Below, one piece after another: positions 29,284 through 37,383 of a DNA stretch of 64,000 nt (positions within the stretch are counted from its first letter, which is position 1; each line of letters begins with the position of its first letter). The DNA comes from JBBIQS01 sp037442205 (GTDB taxonomy: Bacteria; Myxococcota; Myxococcia; Myxococcales; UBA5297), in the NCBI GenBank assembly GCA_037442205.1, contig JBBIQS010000004.1, positions 62,001 through 126,000 on the forward strand, given 5' to 3'. A program made the position numbers and the translations under genes. The notes beneath the pieces are model-generated. The model saw only the letters and a list, made by a program, of their open reading frames with translations. It had not been told where the DNA came from and did not search any database.

Positions 29284-30375
29284 ATGAGGCTCGTCCTGAC
29301 GCTGGCCGCCTTCGCGCTCCTGGGGGTCGCCGCGCCGGCGTCCGCCATCGAGCTGGTGGAGAACAGGCTCACCCTCAACACCTTCGGCGAGTGGGGCTAC
29401 GCCGTCACCCGCGGGAGCGACTACATCCTGGGGACGCCGCGGGGCGAGTACGACAACTACGCCCTGGCGCTGCAGCTGACTGCTCGGCCGGTCGAGAACG
29501 TGGTGATCTCCTCCATGGCCTATTGGCACAACCGCGAGGGGCACAGTGAGGCGACGATCGACTTCGCGTTCGTCGAGTGGCGCTTCAACGACATGCTGCG
29601 CTTCCGCGCCGGCAAGATCCGCCAGCCGCTGGGGCTGTTCAACGAGACGCGCGAGGTGGGCACCACCCACGCCTTCTTCTTCCTGCCCCAGTCGATCTAT
29701 GGGCCGGGGCTGACCTCGGCCGAGGCCTACGTCGGCGCCGGCGCCCAGGGGAGCTGGCAGCGGGAGAGCGGCTGGGGCCTGAGCTACGACGTCTACGGCG
29801 GCGGGGTGACCATGTCCCGCTTCGAGCCCTTCGCCAAGCTGGAGGGGGAAGGGGTGGTGCTCTTCGAGAACATCGAGGGTCGCGAGCTGTTGGGCGGGCG
29901 GCTGGCGCTGCTGACCCCGCTCGAGGGCTTCAGCTTGCGGCTGAGCGCCTTCCGCACCCAGCTGACGCCCGAGGACGGCGGAGCGATCCCGCTGACCACC
30001 GGCGGACTGTCGCTGCACTACGAGACCGAGAAGTTCTCCACCTGCCTGGAGGCCTTCCACACCTTCGAAGGCACCGACGAGTCGCAGCTGTCGGGCTACT
30101 TCGAGGTCTCCTACCGCTTCCTCTGGCAGCTGCAGCTGGCCGCGCGCGCCGAGCTGACCAGGGTCACGCTGGAAGGGGTTCCCGACGACCCGCTGATGCT
30201 GCACCGCGAGCTGGGCCTGGGGCTCAACTACTGGTTTTCACCGGACTTTGTGGTGAAGCTGTCCTACCACAACGTCTACGGCAACCGCTTCGCCTTCCCC
30301 TTCGTCCCCGAGGCCGATCGGACGGTCCCCACGCGGACGCAAATGTTTGTCGTCGGGACTCAGTTCAGCTACTAG
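29284..30375 (+). CDS. Outer-membrane porin
   Basis: 363 residues; ribosome site GGAG. Signal peptide ends at ASA (residue 21). The rest is a 16-strand-type barrel in the style of OprO/OprP or DcaP porins: FVEWRFNDMLRFRAGKIRQPLGLFNETRE near residue 98, repeated strand-turn-strand units, and a C-terminal aromatic FSY. The gene is followed after 7 nt by a PstS-like protein and then by a chemoreceptor, so it may admit an anion such as phosphate that these sense. That is inference from neighbours. Confidence 0.8.
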   Translation: MRLVLTLAAFALLGVAAPASAIELVENRLTLNTFGEWGYAVTRGSDYILGTPRGEYDNYALALQLTARPVENVVISSMAYWHNREGHSEATIDFAFVEWRFNDMLRFRAGKIRQPLGLFNETREVGTTHAFFFLPQSIYGPGLTSAEAYVGAGAQGSWQRESGWGLSYDVYGGGVTMSRFEPFAKLEGEGVVLFENIEGRELLGGRLALLTPLEGFSLRLSAFRTQLTPEDGGAIPLTTGGLSLHYETEKFSTCLEAFHTFEGTDESQLSGYFEVSYRFLWQLQLAARAELTRVTLEGVPDDPLMLHRELGLGLNYWFSPDFVVKLSYHNVYGNRFAFPFVPEADRTVPTRTQMFVVGTQFSY

Positions 30376-30382
30376 GACTCTC

Positions 30383-30814
30383 ATGAGACTGACCTCTCTG
30401 GTGGCAGCCACCGTGCTGCTCTTGGCCCCCGCATCACTCCTGGCCGAGGCGAGCGCCTTCAAGGTGGTGGCCCACCCCGCGGCCCCCGCCGACTCGCTGA
30501 CCCGCGAGCAGCTCTCGAGGATGTTCCTCAAGAAGATCACCCGCTGGCCCTCGGGCGAGGCGGCGGTGGTGGTCGATCACCTGCCCACCTCCAAGGTGCG
30601 CGAGGCCTTCTCGACCGAGGTCCACGGCAAGTCGCTGTCGGCGGTGCGCTCCTACTGGAACCAGCAGATCTTCGCCGGGCGCGAGGTGCCGCCGGTGGAG
30701 AAGGCCTCGGACGAGGAGGTGCTGGCCTTCGTCAAGGCCACCCCGCGCGCCATCGGCTACGTCTCGTCCACTGCCTCGACCGCCGGAGTGAAGGTCATCG
30801 AGATCAAGCCCTAG
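30383..30814 (+). CDS. Short PstS-like periplasmic phosphate-binding-type protein
   Basis: 143 residues from ATG 30383 with a signal peptide (LVAATVLLLAPASLLAEA). The body is PstS-like: LTREQLSRMFLKKITRWPSGEAAVVVDH matches the hinge part of phosphate-binding proteins, and RAIGYVSSTASTAGVKVIEI the end of the first lobe. Full PstS proteins are 270-350 residues, so only one lobe is present. No pst transporter genes follow. Small proteins like this occur widely with chemoreceptor or porin genes. It probably binds a ligand for, or acts as subunit of, a sensory system. Confidence 0.78.
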   Translation: MRLTSLVAATVLLLAPASLLAEASAFKVVAHPAAPADSLTREQLSRMFLKKITRWPSGEAAVVVDHLPTSKVREAFSTEVHGKSLSAVRSYWNQQIFAGREVPPVEKASDEEVLAFVKATPRAIGYVSSTASTAGVKVIEIKP

Positions 30815-30834
30815 CCGGCGAGGCCTCCCTGCCG

Positions 30835-32433
30835 ATGAGCAAGCTCAAGTTCGGCCAGAAGATGCTTTTGCCCACGGCGGTGGCGGCGCTCGCCCTGCTG
30901 CTGGCCATCCTCGTCAGCTACTTCGCCGGCCAGCGCACCCAGCAGCTGATGGACCAGGTGGAGCGGGGAGACGTCCCGGCCTGGGAGATCTCCCACGAGC
31001 TGGAGGAGAAGTCGCTGGCCATCCAGCGCGGCATGCAGGACGCGGTGGCCGCCGAGGATCCGGCGGAGCTGGAGAAGACCGACGCCATCCGCGACCAGCT
31101 GCTCGAGCAGGCGGCGGCGGCGCGCAGCAACCCGGCCTTCGCCAAAGACGCCGCGGCGCTGATCGAGGCCTTCGAGAGCTACTACGCGCTGGCCCGGCCC
31201 ACCTCGGCCCGGCTGGCCCAGGGCGAGCACAGCGAGGAGCTGGCCGGCAAGGTGGCCGAGATGGCCCAGCGCTACACCGCCCTCAAGGCCGAGCTGGACC
31301 AGGCGGCCGGCGACCACCGGCGCGAGGCCGAGCTGGCCTTCGAGCGGGTGCGCACGGTCTCGCGCTCGTCGCTGCTGCTGAGCCTGGTGATCATGGGGCT
31401 GGCGATGGCGACGTCGATGTCGCTCACCTTCTGGCTGGTGCGCTCGACCAACCGCCCGCTGCAGAGCCTGACCTTGGCCGCCCGCCGGGCCGCCCAGGGA
31501 GATCTGACCTCGACCATCGAGGTCCTGTCGCAGGACGAGCTGGGAGAGCTGGCGGCCAGCTTCGGGACCATGGTCGGGCAGCTGCGGCAGATCATCGCCA
31601 CCCTGCAGTCCTCCAGCGGCGAGCTGACCGGGGCCTCGGCGGCCCTGAACCGGCTCACCGACACCCAGCTGCGCGCGCTGCAGGAGCAGGCCGCCGGCCT
31701 GACCCAGACCAGCGCCACCACCGCCGAGCTGCAGCAGGCCTCGGCGCTGGCCGCCGGCAACGCCGAGTCGGTGCTGGCCATCGCCCGCCAGGCCGACGTC
31801 TACAGCCGCACCGGCCAGACCTCGGCCGAGCAGAGCCTGGAGGGCCTGGAGCAGATCCGCAGCCGGGTCGAGGCCATCGCCGCCCGCAGCGTCGAGCTCG
31901 GGCAGCGGGCGGAGATGATCGGCAACATCATCGACTCGGTGCGCGACCTGGCCGACCAGTCGCACGTGCTGTCGCTCAACGCCTCGATCGAAGCCGCCCG
32001 CGCCGGCGAGTCGGGCAAGGGCTTCGCGGTGGTCGCCTCCGAGATGCGCAAGCTGGCCGAGCAGTCGCTGGCCAGCGCCCGCCAGGTGGCCACCATCGTC
32101 CAGGAGATCCAAGGAGCGATCCACGGCACGGTGGCCATCACCGAAGAGGGCAACCGCAGCATGGGCGGCTCGCTGGAGAAGGTGCGCGCCAGCGGCGACA
32201 GCCTGCGGGAGATCGGGGCCATCGCCTCCAAGACCGCTGAGGCCGCCACCCAGATCGCCTCGGCGGTCAAGCAGCAGAACACCGGCATCGAGCAGATCGC
32301 CTCCTCGGTCACCGAGCTGAACCGGGCGATGCAGGACACCCTGAGCGAGATCCAGGGCGTCACCGCCGCCACCTCGCGCCTGGACAGCATGTCGAGCCAG
32401 ATCGCCGAGATCGTCCAGCAGTTCCGGGTCTAG
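30835..32433 (+). CDS. Methyl-accepting chemotaxis protein
   Basis: 532 residues. Membrane segment at about 11-30, periplasmic four-helix-type sensor at about 35-175 (acidic, Ala-rich), second segment at about 180-203, HAMP at about 203-255, and a long signalling helix pair with the tip SLNASIEAARAGESGKGFA near 385-403. No C-terminal CheR-docking pentapeptide. It reports to CheA/CheW, and no che genes lie in the window. It is third in an operon with a porin and a PstS-like protein, an unusual association that suggests indirect ligand sensing. Confidence 0.93.
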   Translation: MSKLKFGQKMLLPTAVAALALLLAILVSYFAGQRTQQLMDQVERGDVPAWEISHELEEKSLAIQRGMQDAVAAEDPAELEKTDAIRDQLLEQAAAARSNPAFAKDAAALIEAFESYYALARPTSARLAQGEHSEELAGKVAEMAQRYTALKAELDQAAGDHRREAELAFERVRTVSRSSLLLSLVIMGLAMATSMSLTFWLVRSTNRPLQSLTLAARRAAQGDLTSTIEVLSQDELGELAASFGTMVGQLRQIIATLQSSSGELTGASAALNRLTDTQLRALQEQAAGLTQTSATTAELQQASALAAGNAESVLAIARQADVYSRTGQTSAEQSLEGLEQIRSRVEAIAARSVELGQRAEMIGNIIDSVRDLADQSHVLSLNASIEAARAGESGKGFAVVASEMRKLAEQSLASARQVATIVQEIQGAIHGTVAITEEGNRSMGGSLEKVRASGDSLREIGAIASKTAEAATQIASAVKQQNTGIEQIASSVTELNRAMQDTLSEIQGVTAATSRLDSMSSQIAEIVQQFRV

Positions 32434-32499
32434 AGACTCCGGGTCGGAAGGGACTTGGGGGCCGTTCCGGTTCGCCGGGGCAGCGCTAGACTTGATTCC

Positions 32500-32907
32500 A
32501 TGGGTGTTCCCTGCGACCGAGTCGTTTCGTTCCTGCTGGGCTCGCAGTGCGCGTACCTGCTCGTGCCATGGCAGGCACTCATCTACGGGCGTTTCAACTT
32601 CGATCTGAACGAGAACATCGTCATCTGGATGGGCGCGCCGGTGCTCTACCTAGGCACTCGCGCTGCCTCGAAGGGCCGACTTCGCCGAGGTTGGGCCTGG
32701 CTACTCGTCGGCGCCTTATGGCTGTGGCTCCACTTTGCACTGGTGCTAAATCTTGACCCGCATGGCTTCGGGCCGCGAAATTCGCTCCTATTCCTCGTAG
32801 CCGGTTGGATTCCGGGATTCACCGCCGTCGTCTTGGCGGGCGCCTGGATCTGGCGGAGAAGCCAGCGGCGGCGCGCGTCAGCCCCGGCTGCTACCATCGG
32901 CCTGTGA
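32500..32907 (+). CDS. Small multi-pass membrane protein
   Basis: 135 residues from ATG 32500. Three or four membrane segments (VVSFLLGSQCAYLLVPW, IVIWMGAPVLYLG, AWLLVGALWLWLHFALVL, LLFLVAGWIPGFTAVVLAGAWIW). Aromatic-rich, no known family. The base composition is less GC-rich than the neighbours. TAGACT lies 7 nt before the ATG, so the mRNA is probably leaderless. Its stop overlaps the next start (GTGA). Confidence 0.6.
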   Translation: MGVPCDRVVSFLLGSQCAYLLVPWQALIYGRFNFDLNENIVIWMGAPVLYLGTRAASKGRLRRGWAWLLVGALWLWLHFALVLNLDPHGFGPRNSLLFLVAGWIPGFTAVVLAGAWIWRRSQRRRASAPAATIGL

Positions 32908-33731
32908 GCGAGCTGGAGAAAGTCGCCGTCCTCGACCTGGAGACCCGCTGCCACCTGGCGCTGGCGCGGCGGGTGCTGGGGCTGGCCGAGGAGGTCGCGC
33001 CGGCCGAGGTGCTGCGCCAGCTGGTGGAGAAGAAGCGCGCCGAAAACCACGGCGATTTCCAGAAGTTGCCCTACCACGAGCCGGTGGCGGCGGCGGTGCT
33101 TTTGGCCGAGCGCAAGGTCCCCGGCGGCCCGCTGTGGGCCACCGAGTGGCGCTACTGGAAGCTGGGCGACTTGCCACTCGAGCAGTTCGTGGAGCGGTTC
33201 TTCAAGCTGGTCTCGGGGCGCACCTACGTCGGCTTCAACAGCCAGGGCTTCGACCTGCCGCTGATGGAGCTGTGGGCCAGCCGCTGCCGAGTGGCGGCGC
33301 CGGAGCACTTCGCCCGCGACGCGCGCGAGGAGAGCCCGCGCTACAAGTTCGGCGCACGGCACTGCGACCTGCAGAAGGAGCTGGTGAACTACGCCTGGGG
33401 CTCGGGCAACTTCGACGAGCTGTGCAAGTTCCACGGCCTGCCGGGGAAGCCGGGGATCGGCGGCGGGGACGTCGAGGCGCTGCTCGAGCAGGGCCGGCTG
33501 GAAGAGGTCCACGCCTACAACCTCACCGACGTGCTGCAGACCCACCTGCTCTACCTGCACACGCTGGTACGGTCGGGAAAGCTGACGCGGAAGGCCGCCG
33601 CCGACTCGGCGTGCTCGGCGCTGACCCTGAGCCGCGAGAAGCTGCTGCCGACCCTGTCCGAGGGACCGGCGCGCCAGCTGCTGGCGGGTACTCTCGACGG
33701 CTGCGAGGGCGCGCCCCTCTGCCAGGGCTGA
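32904..33731 (+). CDS. Predicted 3'-5' exonuclease, PolB-like (DEDD)
   Basis: 275 residues from GTG 32904, which overlaps the preceding stop. RNase H-fold exonuclease: first acidic motif VAVLDLET at about 8-15, second motif TYVGFNSQGFDLP near residue 112, and third motif HAYNLTDVLQTHLLYL near 203. This fits the DNA_pol_B_exo2 family of stand-alone proofreading-like exonucleases. Cellular role unknown, presumably DNA repair or RNA processing. Confidence 0.83.
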   Translation: MSELEKVAVLDLETRCHLALARRVLGLAEEVAPAEVLRQLVEKKRAENHGDFQKLPYHEPVAAAVLLAERKVPGGPLWATEWRYWKLGDLPLEQFVERFFKLVSGRTYVGFNSQGFDLPLMELWASRCRVAAPEHFARDAREESPRYKFGARHCDLQKELVNYAWGSGNFDELCKFHGLPGKPGIGGGDVEALLEQGRLEEVHAYNLTDVLQTHLLYLHTLVRSGKLTRKAAADSACSALTLSREKLLPTLSEGPARQLLAGTLDGCEGAPLCQG

Positions 33732-33760
33732 TCGGCGGGTCGACGCGGCGAGCCGGGAAA

Positions 33761-33791
33761 TTGACGGGTGCCGCCGGCCGGCCCTTATCAT
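33761..33791 (+). promoter_or_regulatory. Promoter of the PEGA-protein gene
   Basis: TTGACG (33761-33766) and TTATCAT (33785-33791), spacer 18-19 bp. The ATG at 33798 lies 6 nt after the -10, so transcription should begin at or next to the start codon (leaderless). Confidence 0.5.
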
Positions 33792-33797
33792 CGCGGC

Positions 33798-34493
33798 ATG
33801 AAAGCGACCCGACTGACGATTCTGCTGCTGGCCCTCCCGCTGCCGGCGGCCGCCTCGACGGTGAAGATCTCCAGCGATCCGCCCGGGGCCACGGTGCAGC
33901 TCGACGGGGTCTCGCAGGGGACCGCGCCGGTGAGCATCCCCAGGGTTTCCGCCGGCACGCACCTGATCAAGGTCACCAAGGAAGGCTTCACCGCGCGGCA
34001 GGATTCGATCGACGTCGCCGGCGACGCCGATGTGGAGATCGAGGTCCCGCTGACGCCGGCGCCCAAGATCGTCGAGCCGCCGCCGCGGCCGCTTCCTCCC
34101 GCCGCCCAGCCCAATTCCTTCGCCCCGGCTCCGCGGCCCCCGCAGCTTTCGCCCCAATACCTGCAGCACACCCCTCCGCCGCCCGCTCCGCCGGCGCCGC
34201 GTCCTCCGGTGCCGGCGCAGGCCACTCCGGCGCCGCTTCCGGTCTCCGAGAACGCGGTCAAGCTGGGGGTGGCCAAGAAGACCATCGCCTTGACCGTCGA
34301 GACCACGCCGCCGGGAGCCAGCGTGCAGATCGTGGGGATGCCGACGGTGAAGCCCTCGCCGGCGATCTTTACCGGCTTCTCGCAAGGCGTGGTCCGGGTC
34401 CAGGCCACCGCCCCCGGCTATCGGGAGAAGACGGTGCCGGTCGAGCTGATCGGCGACACCCGAACCCTGATTAGCCTCGAGCGCGCCCCCTGA
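33798..34493 (+). CDS. Exported protein with two PEGA domains
   Basis: 231 residues from ATG 33798. Signal peptide ending PAAAS. PEGA domain 1 at about 20-90 (VKISSDPPGATVQLDGVSQG, GTHLIKVTKEGF), a Pro-rich linker at about 90-155, and a second, PEGA-like domain at about 165-231 (LTVETTPPGASVQIVG, GVVRVQATAPGYREKTVPVEL). PEGA domains are found on the outer side of cells, often in surface or S-layer-related proteins and appended to myxobacterial kinases. No enzyme motif. Single-gene unit with its own promoter. Confidence 0.82.
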   Translation: MKATRLTILLLALPLPAAASTVKISSDPPGATVQLDGVSQGTAPVSIPRVSAGTHLIKVTKEGFTARQDSIDVAGDADVEIEVPLTPAPKIVEPPPRPLPPAAQPNSFAPAPRPPQLSPQYLQHTPPPPAPPAPRPPVPAQATPAPLPVSENAVKLGVAKKTIALTVETTPPGASVQIVGMPTVKPSPAIFTGFSQGVVRVQATAPGYREKTVPVELIGDTRTLISLERAP

Positions 34494-34586
34494 CGGCGCG
34501 GCCCCCGTCGCGCTCGGCGAGAGGGGCCGGATCGCTCAGGCTCGGGGTCTGGTCCGCTGCCGCCGGCCGAACGCCGGCCGGACCGG

Positions 34587-34997
34587 CTAAGTGAGCCCGC
34601 GGGTGTTCAGGTACTTGCCGAACTTGGCGTCGGTCTCGCGGATGTGCGTCGACAGCCAGATGCGCAGGAACTCCATCACTTCGAGCGTGATCGCCCCGTC
34701 GGTCCCGGCCTGATATTTGTTCTGCAGTTCGCGCACCTTCCGAGTGAGCGCAGAGTGCTCGCGCACGTGGTCCACCTGAGCCGGATAGGCGTGCTCGCGC
34801 ATCAGCAGCTCCTCGTGGCGAAAGTGCGCGATGGTGTAGTCGACCAGCCTGGCGAAGATTGCCCCGAGCCCGGCCATCGCCTTGCCCTCCCTGAGAGCCG
34901 CGTGGAGCTCGTTGGTGATCGCCACCAGCTGCTGATGGTCCCGGTCGATCTCCGCGACCCCCACGCTCAGCTTCTCGCTCCACGGGATGAAGGCCAT
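34587..34997 (-). CDS. Bacteriohemerythrin
   Basis: 136 residues from ATG 34997. Single-domain hemerythrin with the di-iron ligand set: His in EIDRDHQQL, His in DYTIAHF and Glu in RHEELLM, His pair in VDHVREH, and His in LSTHIRETDAKF with the final Asp. It binds O2 reversibly at a di-iron centre and serves as O2 sensor or carrier, often delivering O2 to metalloproteins. Its closeness to tat genes is probably accidental. Confidence 0.95.
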   Translation of the reverse strand: MAFIPWSEKLSVGVAEIDRDHQQLVAITNELHAALREGKAMAGLGAIFARLVDYTIAHFRHEELLMREHAYPAQVDHVREHSALTRKVRELQNKYQAGTDGAITLEVMEFLRIWLSTHIRETDAKFGKYLNTRGLT

Positions 34998-35097
34998 GTG
35001 GCACCCGCCCTTGTCTTCCCTCTCGGGGCTGATCATACACCCAAACAGGGGGCTTCAGAAATGAGGGGGCTCCGGGGCCATCTCCTAAAATCCGGCT

Positions 35098-36702
35098 TTA
35101 TTTCGCGCCCTTGCCGTTGGAGGCGAGAACCTGGGCCGGGGATTGGGCGAGCGCACCGGCGGCATTGGCGACCGCCGAGCTGAGCCCGCCCTTCTTGGCC
35201 ATCTCCATCACGCCCTCGAAGGCGTGGACCAGGAAGTTGAAGGGGTTTTCGCCGGCGCCGGCGATGATCTCGACCTTGCCGAACTGCTGGGAGAGGGACT
35301 TGGCCAGCTCGGGCAGGGCGCGGTTGACGAAGTCGCTCTGCAGTTTCTCCAGGCTGATCGAGTTCTCCACCTCGCGCTGGCGGGCGAGGAGGGCGGCCTT
35401 GAGCTCGCCCTCCATGCGCGCCAGCTCCAGCTCGAGGCGGCGGACCTCGGACCTGGCGGCGGACTCCTGGCGGGCCTGCTCCTGGGCGCGGGAGGCCTTC
35501 TCGGCGGCCAGGGCATCGGCGGCGAGGGCGGCCTCGCGCTCGGCCTTGGAGCGCTCGCGGGCGACCTCGGCCTCGTGGGCGATCTTGATGAGGCCGGTCT
35601 CGCGCTCGCGAGCCAGGCGGGCCTGTTCGGCGCTGGCCTGCAGCTCCCATTGCCGCTCGCTGGCCATGGCCTCGGCTTCGGCGGCCTGGGCATCAGATTC
35701 GGCCTTCACCTTGCGGGCCTCGGCCTCCAGGCGAGCGTGGAGGGCCTGGGACTCGCGGGCCTTCTCGGCGCGGGCCTTGGCCAGGCCGGCGTCGAGCTCG
35801 AGCTTGCGGCGCTCGATCTCCTCGTCGGCCTGGGCGCGGGCGCGGTCGGCCTCGACGCGGGCGGCGGCGCGCTTCATCTCCTCGGCGGCCTCCGCCTGGG
35901 CGGCGGAGCTCTCGGCCTGGGCGCGCAGCTCGCGCAGCTGGGCCTCGCTCTTGGCGCGGGTCTGCTCCAGCTCGCGATCCTTGGAGAGCTCCGCCTCCCG
36001 GGCCTTGAGGGCAATGAGGTTGCGATAGGGCGCCTGCATGTTGGCGAAGACCTGCTCGGAGAGGATCTGCACGTCCTGGATCTCGATGGTGTCGAGGATC
36101 ACGCCCCAGCCCTTGTCGGTCTGGTCGGTGGCGCGGCCCGAGCCGTAGACCACCGGGGCGATCTCGGCCATGAGGAAGGCGGCCAGCGACTCCTTGCGCT
36201 TCTGCAGACACTCCTCGACGGTGAGGTTGGCGACCAGGCGGCGGACCGCGCCCACGAACATGTCGCGCAGGGTCTCGGCGAGCTTCTCCTGCGCGCGCTC
36301 GGGATAGGAGAAGTTGAGCATGCGCATGGTCATCTCAGGGCGGGCGATGCGGTAGACGGCCAGCCCCTTGATCTGGACGCCGACCTTTTCAGCGGTCACC
36401 TGGTCGGCGGAGAAGTAGATGCGCTGGATGGTGGTGGGAATGATGGCCACCGAGTCCCAGGGCCACTTGAAGCAGCTGGCGCCCTGGCCGCTCGTCTTGG
36501 GGATGAGCTTTCCCTTGCGCATGTGGACCAGGTATTCGCTGGGCTTGGCGGTGACGAAGCCCCAGCGCTTGGTCTTTTCCGGGTCCTCGACGGGCTTGCC
36601 CGAGCGCCAGCCATTGTCGTCGCGGCCGGCGATCTCTTCGCGCACCGCGCGCACCGCCGAACGGACCGCCTGGTCTCCCATTTCCTGGACGAGCTTTGCC
36701 AT
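35098..36702 (-). CDS. SPFH (flotillin/band 7-like) protein
   Basis: 534 residues from ATG 36702, preceded by GAGGAG; the open frame continues far upstream without coding character. SPFH domain at about 50-230 (VHMRKGKLIPKTSGQGASCFKWPWDSVAIIP, GVQIKGLAVYRIARPEMTM, ILDTIEIQDVQILSEQVF). A very long coiled coil at about 240-465, rich in Ala, Glu, Arg, and a C-terminal segment with GKVEIIAGAGENPFNFLVHAF. There is no clear membrane helix. Flotillin-like proteins form membrane-associated rings that organise lipid domains. Divergent from tatA. Confidence 0.85.
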   Translation of the reverse strand: MAKLVQEMGDQAVRSAVRAVREEIAGRDDNGWRSGKPVEDPEKTKRWGFVTAKPSEYLVHMRKGKLIPKTSGQGASCFKWPWDSVAIIPTTIQRIYFSADQVTAEKVGVQIKGLAVYRIARPEMTMRMLNFSYPERAQEKLAETLRDMFVGAVRRLVANLTVEECLQKRKESLAAFLMAEIAPVVYGSGRATDQTDKGWGVILDTIEIQDVQILSEQVFANMQAPYRNLIALKAREAELSKDRELEQTRAKSEAQLRELRAQAESSAAQAEAAEEMKRAAARVEADRARAQADEEIERRKLELDAGLAKARAEKARESQALHARLEAEARKVKAESDAQAAEAEAMASERQWELQASAEQARLARERETGLIKIAHEAEVARERSKAEREAALAADALAAEKASRAQEQARQESAARSEVRRLELELARMEGELKAALLARQREVENSISLEKLQSDFVNRALPELAKSLSQQFGKVEIIAGAGENPFNFLVHAFEGVMEMAKKGGLSSAVANAAGALAQSPAQVLASNGKGAK

Positions 36703-36942
36703 GACCGGCTCCTCGGTGAGGGTTCGAGAGCTGGTAGAGCAAGGGATGAGCCGGCCGGAATGTTGGCCTGCGATCAGGGATTTAGGAGCTCGAGGAGCGA
36801 TTCCGGCTCGCCCCTCGAGCGGCCTGCGCCACGGTGGAGCGCGCCGGAATGGAGCAGGCGGGCGGCAAAGGGTTGCATAAGGCGGGAAGCTCCGCGATAA
36901 CCCTCCAGCCTCGCTCCCCCGGGGGCGGGCAGAGGTCACTTC

Positions 36943-37377
36943 ATGTTCGGGATGTCGGGAACAGAGCTCGCCGTCGTCCTGGTGTTGGCGCTGTTGCTCT
37001 TGGGGCCCAACAAGCTCCCTGAGCTGGCGCGGACGCTGGGCAAGGGGCTGCGCGAGTTCAAGAAGAGCACCGAGGATCTGCGCAGCTCGGTGGAGGGCGA
37101 GTTCTACCGGATGGACCAGCCGCCGGCCCCGGCGCAGCAGATGCCGCTGCCCAAGCCGGCGGTGGGGGCGGTGGCCCAGGGCGGAGCGGAGGTGGCGCCC
37201 AAGCCGGCGGCGGCGCCCGAGCTGATCGGCGCCTCGCACAGCCCCAATCTGCCGGCCGCGGCGGCGCTGGCGGCGAACAGCGCCACGCCGGCGACCGCCA
37301 ACGCCAAGCCGTCCGAGCCCGCGCCCGCCGCGGCGCCGAGCAATACGCCGACGGATCCCGCCGCGGCCAAGAGCTGA
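36943..37377 (+). CDS. tatA: Twin-arginine translocase TatA/TatB subunit
   Basis: 144 residues. N-terminal helix GTELAVVLVLALLLLGPNKLPELARTLGKG with the Gly-Pro hinge, then an amphipathic helix (GLREFKKSTEDLRSS) and a Pro/Ala-rich tail of about 90 residues. Sequence suits either TatA or TatB; Myxococcota often name it TatA. It forms the variable-size pore that moves folded proteins. TatC follows 6 nt later. Confidence 0.92.
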   Translation: MFGMSGTELAVVLVLALLLLGPNKLPELARTLGKGLREFKKSTEDLRSSVEGEFYRMDQPPAPAQQMPLPKPAVGAVAQGGAEVAPKPAAAPELIGASHSPNLPAAAALAANSATPATANAKPSEPAPAAAPSNTPTDPAAAKS

Positions 37378-37383
37378 CCTTCC

